Assembly: GCF_009725235.1 (NCBI RefSeq)
Contig: NZ_WJFC01000018.1
Coordinates: 1 to 64,000 of the forward strand
Source: Scytonema sp. UIC 10036
GTDB taxonomy: Bacteria > Cyanobacteriota > Cyanobacteriia > Cyanobacteriales > Nostocaceae
Length of the DNA stretch: 64,000 bases
Direction of reading: 5' to 3'
The notes under the pieces were generated by a model. The model did not search any database and was not told the DNA's origin. It saw only the letters and a list, made by a program, of their open reading frames with translations. This document shows, in pieces, positions 18,617 through 27,404 of this stretch. How positions within the stretch are numbered: the stretch's first letter is position 1; each line of letters opens with the position of its first letter. The translations under genes were made by a program, and so were the position numbers.

Positions 18617-18817
18617 CAATACTGCGTAGGTTTTGCATAAAAACACGCAATTACGTAGGTTGGGTTGAGAAACGAAACCCAACATTTATCAAGAAAGGCA
18701 GAGGGCAGGAGGCAGCTATGCTGAAGGGAATCTGTCTCCTGCCTTCTTCAACGGCATTTGTTGGGTAACGCTTGTGCTCTACCCAACCTACAATTTCTCT
18801 CAGCCCTTGCAGTATTG
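18617..18817. mobile_element. MITE copy C downstream of chlH
   Basis: 201 bp bounded by CAATACTGC and GCAGTATTG, with exact 10-bp direct repeats GAAGTGGAGT at 18607-18616 and 18818-18827. Internal ACGTAGGTTGGG, GAAACGAAACCCAACA and TTTGTTGGGT match copies A and B; a GGCAGGAGGCAG segment in the centre is specific to this copy. Confidence 0.9.
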
Positions 18818-18833
18818 GAAGTGGAGTCACCAG

Positions 18834-18971
18834 ATGAATGCTGAAAAACTAGAGTCCAAGCAGCACGGGCAGACTCTTGGCGAGCGAGCGAATTTTATTC
18901 GAGAGTTTCACACCCATCGCTTAACGCCTTGCGAACAGCAAATTGCCAACTTAGTTGCGTTGGGGCGATAA
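18834..18971 (+). CDS. Short peptide, possible LuxR-type HTH remnant
   Basis: 45 aa starting MNAEKLESKQHGQTLGERAN. Its end, HRLTPCEQQIANLVALGR, resembles the first helices of a LuxR/GerE DNA-binding domain (LTPREREV.LVA.G), but the second helix and recognition helix are absent because a stop follows. A GGAG sequence lies 9 nt upstream. It may be a truncated regulator or a chance reading frame; the start of the reading frame lies just past MITE copy C. Confidence 0.3.
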   Translation: MNAEKLESKQHGQTLGERANFIREFHTHRLTPCEQQIANLVALGR

Positions 18972-19521
18972 GCTGAGTACAGCTTGCGCTTCGCGATAAG
19001 CCGGGTACGGCTTGCGCTGTCATGCGATCGCATTCTCAACATCACACACCACATAAACATTTGCTGATGACATCTTTTGGAAGAAAACAATGATTCTATT
19101 GATAGATAAGCCGGAAAAAAAGTTATTAGAATTGAAGTTAATAAAGCGAAGTGGATTTGGCTTTAGGAATTTTCACAATGCGTGAAATTAGAGCTTTACT
19201 TTCTTGGCACTATGATATTGATTTAGCACGCTAAGTACGCAAGAACCACAATGGCTAACTTTCTTGGCATTACTGCTTAGAAATACAATACTTATCGCTA
19301 CATAATATGACTTCAAAATCAAAACGTCAATGTCTTGGTGAAACCGAGAAAAATATCGAGAACTTTGAGAAGTGCGCTCGCCCTTCTACCCCCCCCAGGG
19401 AAAACGTATCTAAAATCAAAGTAAAGGTGGCAGGCAGGGGTAGCAGGGGAGGCTCTGAGGCAGGGGAGGAAAGAAAACTGTTGGTAATTTTTACCTAACT
19501 TATTAGACAAATTTTATGAGT
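18972..19521. other. Intergenic region with small palindromes and a diverged dispersed repeat
   Basis: 18966-19017 has two GCGATAAGC(C/T)G(A/G)GTACGGCTTGCGC-type palindromes; the same palindrome is seen inverted at 24252-24292. 19390-19475 is a diverged partial copy of the GGCAGGGG repeat (CCCAGGGAAAACGTATCTAAAA). I see no credible gene. Confidence 0.55.
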
Positions 19522-19975
19522 TTAACGATTAATCAACCAGGGTGATGGATTGTTAATCATGTTTACCAAACCAGATAAAACTTGGTTGAGTGCGAGCGTA
19601 AAGTTCAAGTCCGGCTTCGGCATTTATGTAACCACATTTAATGGCAAAATCCAGCCAAGTCCTATCTTCGTTAGCTTCGGCTTCACAGTCATTTAATTTG
19701 GCAATAAAAGCTGCAACAAGACCGCCGTTTCCTCCAGGCTTCCGCAAGATTTGCACAAACCGAGCGTGAAGAACGGCGAATTTGGTGAAGCAGCGCGGTC
19801 TTGGGGGTTTCCCCCATGAGCGACTGCTGAACCCGGAGGGTCAGTCAAAGCAAATCTTTCATCTGGAGGAAACTTTTTGGACACCTCAAAAATTTCCATG
19901 GCTACAGAAAAAGCAATTTTATAAATTCCCAAGTCTTTATGGTCTTTTATCGGTTCTCTAGTCATTTTATTGAGC
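19522..19975 (-). pseudogene. Four-helix-bundle (S23-type) protein pseudogene
   Basis: Starts MTREPIKDHKDLGIYKIAFSV (ATG 19975) and reads normally to DERFALTD. The 55-bp palindromic insert 19785-19839 then breaks it; directly after it QIRRSSRSVCANLAEAWRKRR continues in another frame, next VAAFIAKLNDCEAEANEDRTWLDFAIKCGY, and a further shift near 19600 leads to the natural end NMINNPSPWLINR at 19522. The family (four helix bundle protein, once called S23) is about 120 residues, common in cyanobacteria and often found in 23S rRNA intervening sequences; function unknown. Three frame breaks make it non-functional. Confidence 0.85.
19785..19839. repeat. Small palindromic repeat in the four-helix-bundle gene
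   Basis: 55 bp with GGGGGTTTCCCCC core and the shared flank GAACCCGGAGG. Exactly between codons for Asp and Gln of LTD|QIRRS, so excision restores the frame. Same family as the inserts at 20791-20846 and 21032-21091. Confidence 0.8.
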
Positions 19976-20790
19976 CTATTAGTGTTAATAGTATTTGACT
20001 TTTGAATAACAAATTCATCTAGTGTTTGGCGGATAAATAATGATTTTTTTAATAGCACTAATTGTAGAACTTCGTTCAAATACTTGTCGTCCATTGCTGC
20101 TAAAAATTGTTTGTTTTTAATCCCTATCTTCTTAGTCTTTTCTTGACTTAAAAGATTAACGGCTATACGACGAAGAACCGCAAAAATAGTACGGCGCATT
20201 ATCTTTTCGGATTCGACATTCGTCTTCACAAGACAGCAACATCACTTCCCCCAATGGAGAGAGTTTTCAATTCCCCAATGATTACGTATTGATCTCCCTA
20301 GTTTTTCTGCATCATTACTCAAACTACAAATAAAATAACGAGTTTCTACACTAGTTTTACCATTCACACTTCTTATTGATTCAACCATTCCTATACTATT
20401 CAAATTAACCCATTCATAATTTGGATCTACCTTGGTCACTATATCTGACAACATTATGTAATGACGTATTTCATCTCTTCCATGATTGTTTTCACGGGTA
20501 TGGTAACTGCTATGATTGTATCCATCAAATTTATTTGCAATTGCGTCTTTAAATATTTCCTCTACATTTTTATATAGATTCTTTTGATTTTTTTTCAGTG
20601 TAATAATGTAATCGCCTTGCTGATGAGTAATTAATTTTACTATTTCTTTTTGACAACCCATGGCATCAATTGTTACAAGACAACCAGCTACATCTAATAT
20701 TTTAATTAGCTCTGGAATTGCTTTGATTTCATTAGATTTTTTATCTACCTTTCGTTGTCCTAAAACTAAACGATTTTCACTGGCCCAAGC

Positions 20791-20846
20791 ATTAACCCTT
20801 CGGGTTCGCCAGTCCCCTACGAAAGGAAACCTTTCTACAGGGCTGG
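20791..20846. repeat. Small palindromic repeat in the transposase (copy 1)
   Basis: About 56 bp between the codons for MVS and AWASENR. Core GAAAGGAAACCTTTC, flanks GGGTTCGCCAGTCCCCTAC and AGGGCTGG. It introduces a frameshift and stop. Confidence 0.8.
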
Positions 20847-21031
20847 ACTCACCATATGGATAGCTGCTTTGTCTTTCCCTTTATCATATGACCCTCTTAA
20901 AGTTTTTCCATCAATTGCTATAACTTCTCCCTCCGGAATTTTACTGAGAGATTGAATCCAACTTAAAAAACATTCTTGAAACTCTTGTGGGTCGAGCCGA
21001 GAAAAAATTAAGCGCAAAAGTATCATGTGAT

Positions 21032-21091
21032 GGTGAGACCAGTCCTGAAGGAGGGTCTCCCTCCGTAGGGAACTGGCGAACCCGGAGGGAA
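21032..21091. repeat. Small palindromic repeat in the transposase (copy 2)
   Basis: About 60 bp between the codons for NGIPS and HDTFA. Core GGAGGGTCTCCCTCC, flanks GGTGAGACCAGTCCTG and GGAACTGGCGAACCCGG. Opposite orientation to copy 1. Edges are uncertain by a few bases. Confidence 0.8.
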
Positions 21092-21429
21092 TTCCATTTG
21101 GTAATTCTAAAAACTGTTGCAACCATTTATATTTTGCTTTTCCATAAGTTTCAATCGCTACCCACCATAAGTGCTCCACATATGACAGCGCAAATGGCAA
21201 TAGTAATAATATCAATAAGTTTATGCTGTTTTGTTCTATCTACTCTCGGATCTGATAACGCACGCAAAATGCTCGACAATTTTTATTTTGGGTTGAAGTT
21301 TCATATATCTTGTTAAAAAAGGCACCCTTTTATAATAGAGTACCACAAGGCTTCTCTATTACCTGATTTGAATGATACACTTGAAAATCATCCTAAAATC
21401 TATGTGTATGTCACATTTGTCAACAAGTA

Positions 21430-21560
21430 ACAAGTATTCTCGTTTATACTCTCTGAAAATTGATATTTTTGCCGATTAACCTCCCCTGCTTCCCCTGCTT
21501 CCTCTGCTTCCCCTGCCTTTTAGATGCGTTTTCCCTGCTACCCCCCCTGAACGGTTATAT
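21430..21560. repeat. Dispersed GGCAGGGGAAGCAGGGG repeat, copy 2 (inverted)
   Basis: Reverse complement matches 5867-5975, including AAAACGCATCTAAAAGGCAGG and AGGTTAATCGGCAAAAATATC; the C-rich CTTCCCCTG part has extra tandem units here. The region 21305-21627 otherwise shows no gene. Confidence 0.75.
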
Positions 21561-21627
21561 GCAAACTCACTACAACTGGTACATAACAATTGAGCCATTG
21601 AGTGGTGAATATTTTCTTCTGTAATAA

Positions 21628-22515
21628 TTATTGCATTCGAGACCTGACTTCTTCTATGGGCAATGAAAGCGCTTCGGCTATTTGTTCAATAGATAATCCT
21701 AATCCAAGTAGCCGGGGAATTGCATCTCGCTGTGCATTTTCTGCTACTTCAGCACGCTCACGCTCAGTTTCGGCACGCTCACGCTCAGTTTCGGCACGCT
21801 CACGCTCAGTTTCGGCACGTTCCCGTTCAATTTCAGCACGTTCGCTACCAATTAATAGCATATTTCCTGAAGTATCCCACCAACGTAACCAAAGTTGGGT
21901 TTGATTTTGATAAGTTCCTGACCATAAACCTAATTCGACTTCCAATGGCTCAATCAAGTAACGTCCTTGTACATTTGGTTGCATTTTACGATAGGAACCA
22001 CCTACTAATTTGTAAACTTCTAGATTACCCGTTTTAATTTCGTATATTCCATAATAAGGTATATTAATAATACGTTCGTAAACCCAAAACTTGCCTGGTT
22101 TAATTATTTCGCCTTCTTTATTACGAGATAAAGGAGTCGTATCTCTTTCTTCTGAACCGTCACCACTGGCAAATTCTAGAGCAATTAATGGTCGGATATA
22201 CTCTAGCCTAAGTACGTAGGAGCGTCTAATTTCTCCATTAATAGTAGGAGGTACACCACCAACATAAAACCAGTCAGGTGCCTCTGCACCTTTTTCTGGG
22301 GGGTCAGTTTCTCTCCAATAGATTCCACAATCTTGCCCAATAGCATATTGACCATCAGGATGAATTTTTTCTAAGACTGGGCCAATAGAGTCTGTTAAAA
22401 TAAGACTCTGAGGATGCTCCTGAAAATTCTTCACAAAAGTTCCGTCTTCGTCTGGTAATTGAGTATGGTCTGGGAAAGGAGAGAGTATTGCCGTGCGCTC
22501 AATGCTTGTAGTCAT
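21628..22515 (-). CDS. Uma2-family putative nuclease with coiled-coil tail
   Basis: About 295 aa from ATG 22515 (a GGAGG site lies 10 nt upstream; ATG 22539 is less likely). The N-terminal two thirds is a Uma2 (DUF820) PD-(D/E)XK-like fold: DCGIYWRETDPPEKGAEAPDWFYVGG supplies the Asp, and PLIALEFASGDGSEERD and YYGIYEIKTGNLEVYKL the Glu and Lys regions. Then four ERERAET heptads form a charged coiled coil, coded by a 21-nt tandem DNA repeat, followed by LGLGLSIEQIAEALSLPIEEV, a typical helix-turn-helix-like end. The family is greatly expanded in cyanobacteria; its targets are unknown. Confidence 0.85.
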   Translation of the reverse strand: MTTSIERTAILSPFPDHTQLPDEDGTFVKNFQEHPQSLILTDSIGPVLEKIHPDGQYAIGQDCGIYWRETDPPEKGAEAPDWFYVGGVPPTINGEIRRSYVLRLEYIRPLIALEFASGDGSEERDTTPLSRNKEGEIIKPGKFWVYERIINIPYYGIYEIKTGNLEVYKLVGGSYRKMQPNVQGRYLIEPLEVELGLWSGTYQNQTQLWLRWWDTSGNMLLIGSERAEIERERAETERERAETERERAETERERAEVAENAQRDAIPRLLGLGLSIEQIAEALSLPIEEVRSRMQ

Positions 22516-22740
22516 AGTTTTCAGCCTCCGTTTTTCCATTTATCCAAATATAACAATCCTAAACGCGGCAAATATCTACACACACTTTATACTTCGGCAC
22601 CTCAATTAAAAAATTAGCATAAGTAACTAGTTTATTTGTACTGATTTTAGATATGTCAAAATTTACACTAAGGTATCTATGGGTAAGTAGCCTTATGGAT
22701 CAACTGTGTTAAAAGTAGATTATGGAAGAGCAATACTACG

Positions 22741-22884
22741 ATGGTATATAGTGACTTTACGCTAGAAATGGTTCTCGAACAGTTCAATTTTAGCATTCGG
22801 GAAACGCGATCGCTAATTCAAAGCCAACCCGTACAACCGACAAAGTGTCTTTTTTGGTCAGTCCGGCGGTACGAGTTAATATAG
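22741..22884 (+). pseudogene. 5' stub of an unidentified gene cut at a HIP1 site
   Basis: The reading MVYSDFTLEMVLEQFNFSIRETRS looks like the start of a cyanobacterial family (short acidic Y/F-D-F opening), but after the GCGATCGC at 22806-22813 it runs into antisense of the neighbouring minus-strand gene and stops at 22884. Two truncated genes thus meet at a HIP1 palindrome. The family name is not known to me. Confidence 0.5.
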
Positions 22885-23092
22885 AGTGTTTGAGATCTTC
22901 CCCCAACACTTGAGCTATGATATCCAGTGCGGTAGTGAATTGAGCATCTCTCTTGATAGTACGCTCGCCAACTTTGTGTTGCTCAGCCAAAGTTTTTGCT
23001 GTGCTCTCCGAAGGGTCAAAATGGCCCTTCGGTAAATTCACGTTCTCAGGTTCTTCTTTCGATAGGAAACTTTTAACACTATCAACACCCAA
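22790..23092 (-). pseudogene. Truncated HTH/ParB-like protein
   Basis: 100 aa. The readable part STAKTLAEQHKVGERTIKRDAQFTTALDIIAQVLGED resembles the HTH region of ParB-like or phage/plasmid DNA-binding proteins (sensor of AEKxGVSxxTIKRDA type), then HSILTRTAGLTKKDTLSVV. The C-terminal 12 residues (GFELAIAFPEC) come from the HIP1 junction at 22806. The upstream end may also be incomplete: an internal hairpin (CCGAAGGGTCAAAATGGCCCTTCGG, about 23008-23033) sits in the coding sequence. Confidence 0.5.
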
Positions 23093-23203
23093 TCACTAGC
23101 TTCGGAATTGAAACCCCAAAACCCCATAAAACAACCTCTTTTTTGGCAAAACGATCGCGCCGTCAAACAAGTCTTAACTTTATCTTACTTTTTTCACTTT
23201 TAT

Positions 23204-23420
23204 TGTGGTGCATAAGTTAGCTTGATTTCTACCTATAACTTAATGAGAACTATTTCTCTCTTACCACACAAGCTAAACTAACCCTTGACGCGACAAGCTG
23301 ATGGGGTTTTTATTTGGGTGCAATCTTGTAAACCGTTTGTGCCAGTTGCTTATTTAGAGTTTCAAGATCGATTCCGTAACGTTTCAACAAGTCACCCAAA
23401 ATTGTGTTGAGAAGAGACCT
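23204..23420 (-). pseudogene. Remnant of an HTH/Clp-N gene end plus its downstream repeat
   Basis: 23322-23420 in antisense encodes LLKRYGIDLETLNKQLAQTV, matching the last residues of the intact HTH/Clp-N protein (31514-32179). The downstream 23204-23320 is about 90% identical to 31192-31307 (GTGGTGCATAAG...TTATTTGGGTGCA). This is the 3' end of a lost paralogue that was duplicated with its flank. No other gene is seen in 23093-23561. Confidence 0.7.
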
Positions 23421-23561
23421 CTAGCAAGAATTTGAGAAAATGTTGTATCATTACTTTTATCTATCGTTTTGAAAACAAAGAGTATTTGCTCTTATCGTTG
23501 GCGCGGCGTACATTAAGAGACATCAGGCAAAACACAAACAAGAAAAACGCCGAGGTGCAAG

Positions 23562-24221
23562 ATGAAACTGACAAAGAAAACACTATCAAACACTGTTGAT
23601 ACAAAAGCCGCTAACAATTCCTCTGTGATTGAGAAACAGCAAGTCACTCCAAATATAGCAACTCAAGAATTGACTCCGGGACAGCGCCTTGCAGATAAAT
23701 TAGCAGCACAGGTGGGATCTTGGGGATTTCTTATCGGTCAAAGTGCGATTTTAGCAGGATGGGTTGGTGTGAACTCTATACCAGGATTGCCTCACTGGGA
23801 TGAATCACCGTTCATGATGCTAAACTTAGTGTTTTCCTTTGCATCAGCCTACACAGCCCCTGTCGTCTTGATGAGTCAAAACCGTCAATCTGACACTGAC
23901 CGTAAAAATGCTGAAATTGACCACCTAGTGAATCTTAGAGCCGGACAAAATATTGAACTGCTGCATGAGAAATTAGATGAATTCCACGCTCAAAAGTTAA
24001 ACGAACTGACACAAATTATTAAAGAGCAACAACAAGCTTTGAATGAGATTAAAGTCGCTTTAGTCACTGAATCTCAAGAGGTTAAAGTTCATTTAGTCAC
24101 GGGAAATAATGTTCAAACCAATCAGAAATTCCTGAAGTCAGCTTCCCACAATAAGCTTTCGAGTATTGAGCAACAAATTGAGGACGATCGCAAAGTGGCT
24201 GAAGAGTTGATTCGTTGGTAA
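23562..24221 (+). CDS. DUF1003 membrane protein
   Basis: 219 aa. Hydrophilic N-terminus, then the DUF1003 core with two membrane segments: GSWGFLIGQSAILAGWVGVN and PFMMLNLVFSFASAYTAPVVLMSQNRQSDTDRKNAEID, the last being the family signature. A long amphipathic C-terminal helix (residues about 125-215) rich in Gln/Glu follows and could be a coiled coil. DUF1003 proteins are of unknown function. A GAGGTGCAAG ribosome-like site precedes ATG. Alone in its transcript. Confidence 0.85.
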   Translation: MKLTKKTLSNTVDTKAANNSSVIEKQQVTPNIATQELTPGQRLADKLAAQVGSWGFLIGQSAILAGWVGVNSIPGLPHWDESPFMMLNLVFSFASAYTAPVVLMSQNRQSDTDRKNAEIDHLVNLRAGQNIELLHEKLDEFHAQKLNELTQIIKEQQQALNEIKVALVTESQEVKVHLVTGNNVQTNQKFLKSASHNKLSSIEQQIEDDRKVAEELIRW

Positions 24222-24677
24222 GAGAGAGCCATTAGTACAGTTGTCATCGCTGCGATCGCGAAGCGCAAGCCGTACCCGGCTTATCGCTACAAGTGTCGCT
24301 ATGTTACACCGAATTGATACGTTTTTAGGTTAGGCTCTAGACTCTCTTAAAGATTTTGAGACAAAAGAATATTTGCTTTGATTCAGCCCGTTTTTTGGGT
24401 GAAATCATATCCTTTCCACTTGACGAAGATAGTTCAGCTGAGGGCATTTCTGGCAGAAAACAGTATGAAAGTGATACCAATTTGAACAAAAAATACGACA
24501 GATACTTGGTTGAAATCAAGTATAGGCATGACTTTCTCAATCCAAAATCTAAAATCTAAAATCCAAAATGGTATGAGACGATCGCCAATGCCCAGAGCCT
24601 CTTGAAACAAAAGCCTTTGCAGATATAACCACAGCTAGTTCAGACATGACTAGCAAGAAGATTAAGGAGAAATAGAA
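24222..24677. other. Intergenic region with small repeats
   Basis: 24250-24292 holds a palindromic repeat (GCGAAGCGCAAGCCGTACCC...) also seen at 18985-19015. 24541-24568 has four AATC(C/T)AAA units. No convincing gene; a GGAGAAATAGAA site precedes the transporter start at 24678. Confidence 0.5.
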
Positions 24678-25382
24678 ATGTACTCATTTGTTACAGCTAT
24701 CCCTACTGGAGTTACAGCTTTTACAGCCACAAACTTGGATGATTTAGTTATCTTGACGCTGTTATTCTCGCAGGTAAATGCAACTTTCCGTCGTCGGCAT
24801 ATCGTCATTGGTCAGTACCTGGGCTTTTGTACTCTCACGATCGCCAGCCTAGTGGGTTTTTTGGGAGGTTTAGTAGTCCCATCTCAATGGATTGGGTTGC
24901 TAGGTTTAGTTCCGATCTCCATTGGGCTAAATCGTCTGCTCAATCCAGAAAGCGATTCATCATCTGAAAGTGGGTCAGAAACCGAGTTGTCTCATTCTTC
25001 TCCCTTTGCTGGGTTCCTTTCTTCCCAAACTTATAGTGTGGCAGCTATTACCATCGCTAATGGCAGTGACAATGTAAGCATTTATATGCCATTGTTTGCT
25101 CACTCTACCTTTGGGGATCTGTTGGTCATTATTACAGTCTTCTTGTTACTGGTTGGGGTTTGGTGTACTCTGACGTACAAACTTACTTGCAAACCAGCGA
25201 TCGCCAATCTCCTAAACCGTTATGGTAATAATCTTGTACCGTTTGTCTTGATAGGCTTGGGTGTGTTTATTATTTTAGATAGTGCCTCCCTAACTCCAAT
25301 GACCTTAATCGCTATTTGCCTGAGTTTAATGGGGCTTATCAAAATCATTCAAAATACCAAATTCAAAGCACAAAGTTTGTAA
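24678..25382 (+). CDS. CadD-family cadmium-resistance-type transporter
   Basis: 234 aa with six predicted membrane helices. Matches CadD/LysE-superfamily exporters by the opening TGVTAFTATNLDDLVILTLLFSQ (the TNLDD acid pair lies in helix 1) and the second repeat TVAAITIANGSDNVSIYMPLFA, which repeats the N-D motif. A hydrophilic Ser/Glu-rich loop (SDSSSESGSETELSHSS) sits between helix 3 and 4. Cadmium or other metal export is the usual role, but not every member transports cadmium. AAGGAG ribosome site just upstream. Followed after 12 nt by a small secreted protein, probably co-transcribed. Confidence 0.82.
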   Translation: MYSFVTAIPTGVTAFTATNLDDLVILTLLFSQVNATFRRRHIVIGQYLGFCTLTIASLVGFLGGLVVPSQWIGLLGLVPISIGLNRLLNPESDSSSESGSETELSHSSPFAGFLSSQTYSVAAITIANGSDNVSIYMPLFAHSTFGDLLVIITVFLLLVGVWCTLTYKLTCKPAIANLLNRYGNNLVPFVLIGLGVFIILDSASLTPMTLIAICLSLMGLIKIIQNTKFKAQSL

Positions 25383-25394
25383 TTCTTAAAAAAC

Positions 25395-25727
25395 ATGAAA
25401 CTTTTTCGAGTCTTTTTAGTAGTGTTAGTGCTTGTACTGAACCTAGTCATGGCTTTCCCCACTTGGGCAAAAACTCCTTCCTTAGGTAACAATGCTGATG
25501 ATTTTCAAGTGGGGCAGAAAGTCATTTGGCTTTACAAAGCTCGTGCCGACTTTAATGAGATTCACAAAATTCCTGCTGAAGTCGTGAAGTTAAGCAACAA
25601 GCAAGTACAAATCAAAGTCCGCAAAAACAACGAATTTATCAATCGTTGGGTGAATCCAAACAAGCTGGAGAAGTTCCCTACTCTTCAAGAGAAAGTTCAA
25701 ACATTGGCTGGAGATTTCATAAATTAA
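25395..25727 (+). CDS. Small secreted protein, SH3-like core
   Basis: 110 aa. Signal peptide MKLFRVFLVVLVLVLNLVMAFPTWA, then a basic beta-rich domain (DFQVGQKVIWLYKARADFNEIHKIPAEVVKLSNKQVQIKVRK). The pattern suggests a small SH3/KOW-like fold exported to periplasm, but I do not recognise a family. It lies 12 nt downstream of the CadD-type transporter, so the pair may act together at the cell envelope. Confidence 0.6.
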   Translation: MKLFRVFLVVLVLVLNLVMAFPTWAKTPSLGNNADDFQVGQKVIWLYKARADFNEIHKIPAEVVKLSNKQVQIKVRKNNEFINRWVNPNKLEKFPTLQEKVQTLAGDFIN

Positions 25728-25829
25728 ATTTATTAAATTAACAACTAAAACTATTTGTTATTCGCGATTTCCTAGCTGAAAGTAATTTTTGGTCAGAACG
25801 CATACTCAAGTCAAACAAAGGAGAAAAAT

Positions 25830-26127
25830 ATGCAGTTTATCAAAGTTGTTCTTGTTGCTGTTTTGTTTATCGTGAACAAGCGCGATCGCTCAGCCTTCTT
25901 GGGCGGGTAAAAATTTCACCAAGGGTGCGGACTATGCTGAGGTTACTCAGGGACTGAATGAACTGTTGAGAGTGCAAAATGCTCCAGAGCAAGCAGGCTA
26001 TACACCCGAAGAACTTCAGACCCGATTCGCACAATTACAGTTACAAAAAAATATCATCGAAACAGCGACGAAACGAGCAGAATGCCGCAATGAGACTGGA
26101 GTACGATCGACCGTTGGGGTAGGTTGA
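25830..26127 (+). pseudogene. Frameshifted small exported protein
   Basis: MQFIKVVLVAVLFIVN begins a signal peptide with a perfect AAAGGAG site. At the GCGATCGC near 25880 the frame slips; the other frame continues AIAQPSWAGKNFTKGADYAEVTQGLNELLRVQ and ends ETGVRSTVGVG at 26127. The total 298 nt is one more than a multiple of three, consistent with a single-base insertion. Similar in style to the gene before it: signal peptide plus helical domain. An authentic insertion or an assembly error are both possible. Confidence 0.7.
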
Positions 26128-26291
26128 AAAATATTTTCGCAGAATTACGGAATAGCGGCATTTCATCTTGTAGGTACTTACAGACAAATAAAACCGAGGT
26201 CAACTGATGGCAGGTCAATGCCTGAAATCTAGCAAAACCTCACAGTTTATAACTTTTAATTTATTAATTTGAAAATCTTTATAAAAATCCA

Positions 26292-26322
26292 GACCGCACC
26301 ACTTTTTAAGTGGTGCGGTCTT
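26292..26322 (+). terminator. Strong 13-bp hairpin terminator
   Basis: GACCGCACCACTT-TTT-AAGTGGTGCGGTC followed by TT. Stem is perfect. It lies 165 nt past the frameshifted gene and probably ends the 24678-26127 transcript. Confidence 0.7.
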
Positions 26323-26631
26323 ATAACCTGGAGTTGAGACGAGCGTTCCCAGATGCCTTTGATGAGGTTCCTACTACTTACCTTACTAGGTTTATTTTCA
26401 ACACCTACTTATAAAATTTTGTAAAAAGCAATAGTGAGAAGAGGTGAGGCAAGCGATAAGCTTCGCATTACGGCTCAATCTGTATTGCTCGTTTTGTCCC
26501 TAAAAATGTTATCATTCTTGCTAAATATGCTATTGTATAAAGTGCCAAGTAAATCCTATTTTTTTAGGTAAAAACTATACAGCGTTATTTAGTATTGTAC
26601 ATATCTAAAAACTTTGAATAGGGGTTAGTAG
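26323..26631. other. AT-rich gap, no gene
   Basis: Nothing coding is seen. Short runs of ACTTA repeats occur near 26385-26415. The promoter of the PEP-CTERM-like gene should lie here. Confidence 0.5.
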
Positions 26632-27288
26632 ATGATATACCGCTTAAATACCACATGGCTTTTTTCAGTAGTGCTAACATTACTGAGTGTTGTTTCGAGT
26701 ACAGCCAAAGCGATCGCTCAAACCACGTTTGAGTTTGACACGTTCTATGATACAGAAGTTACCCTTGAACCCCTCACGCCCCTTATCTCAAAAGCAACTG
26801 TCATAGGCTTTAATCCTAATGCCCCATATGGTTTAACTAACTTCACAAGTATCAATAACTACAGTCAGTTTAATCCAGCTACAGGCGTATTCACGTTTGT
26901 TTCCAACCCAGCACAATTTGGTCTAACGGGTGAAATAGGTAGCGACTCGTTCTTTGGAAGTGGTGAAGATCGGCTGTTTGGAAGTAGTAACGCTACAGCT
27001 GCAATCGACCTCACAACCAACTCGTTAAATGGTTCTGGGACCATAACTATAACTGGTGGCTCTGGTAGATTTATTGGTGCTACTGGTACATTCAGCTTTA
27101 CCGAAACTGAGTCACTCGATCAAGATCCAACTGCTGGTCCCTTAAAAGGAAAAGCTTTCTTGAGGGGTTCGTTTCAAATTCCCCAGAGAGTTCCAGAAGC
27201 TAGTGCTAACATTGCTCTAATTGGGGTAGGTGCAATTGGAGCTGCTTATGAGTTCCATCGACGCTTTTACAAGCGGAGATTTTTCTGA
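26632..27288 (+). CDS. Exported protein with PEP-CTERM-like tail
   Basis: 218 aa. Signal peptide to about residue 30 (STAKAIAQ cut site). Middle: beta-rich, Thr/Gly/Asn-rich, with an internal repeat-like SSNATAAIDLTTNSLNGSGTITITGGSGRFIGATG. C-terminus VPEASANIALIGVGAIGAAYEFHRRFYKRRFF has the VPE(P)-hydrophobic segment-Arg order of PEP-CTERM sorting signals, with Ala replacing the usual Pro. PEP-CTERM proteins are exported and processed by exosortase. Function not known. ATG is preceded by GGGGTTAGTAG. Confidence 0.7.
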   Translation: MIYRLNTTWLFSVVLTLLSVVSSTAKAIAQTTFEFDTFYDTEVTLEPLTPLISKATVIGFNPNAPYGLTNFTSINNYSQFNPATGVFTFVSNPAQFGLTGEIGSDSFFGSGEDRLFGSSNATAAIDLTTNSLNGSGTITITGGSGRFIGATGTFSFTETESLDQDPTAGPLKGKAFLRGSFQIPQRVPEASANIALIGVGAIGAAYEFHRRFYKRRFF

Positions 27289-27404
27289 TAAAAAGCTTTA
27301 CACGATCGCAGTTAATGAACTCAATTTCACTCTTGATAGCTTCGTATTTGCCATCATCTAGAATTGCGAGTTTAGTATCACGTTTGCATAAACAAGTATA
27401 ATAT

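Larger units (their letters stand above)
20055..21304 (-). pseudogene. ISAs1-family transposase pseudogene
   Basis: Reads from MKLQPKIKIVEHF (21304) through LSDPRVDRTKQHKLIDIITI, WVAIETYGKAKYKWLQQFLE, SRLDPQEFQECFLSWIQ, EGEVIAIDGKTLRGSYDKGK (first catalytic Asp in AIDGKT), AIHMVS, AWASENRLVLGQRKVDKKSNE, then VTIDAMGCQKEIVKLI (second Asp), NHWGIENSLHWGK (Glu), ending near AVLRRIAVNLLSQEKTKKIG at about 20055. These are the ISAs1 DDE motifs. At least five lesions are visible: frameshifts near 21260, 21180, 21010 and 20230, and two small palindromic inserts at 20791-20846 and 21032-21091. I could not define terminal repeats with certainty. Confidence 0.88.

Noticed and set aside
21750..21850. 21-nt tandem repeat as a CRISPR or regulatory array
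   Set aside because: It is in frame with a Uma2 coiled coil and has no spacers.
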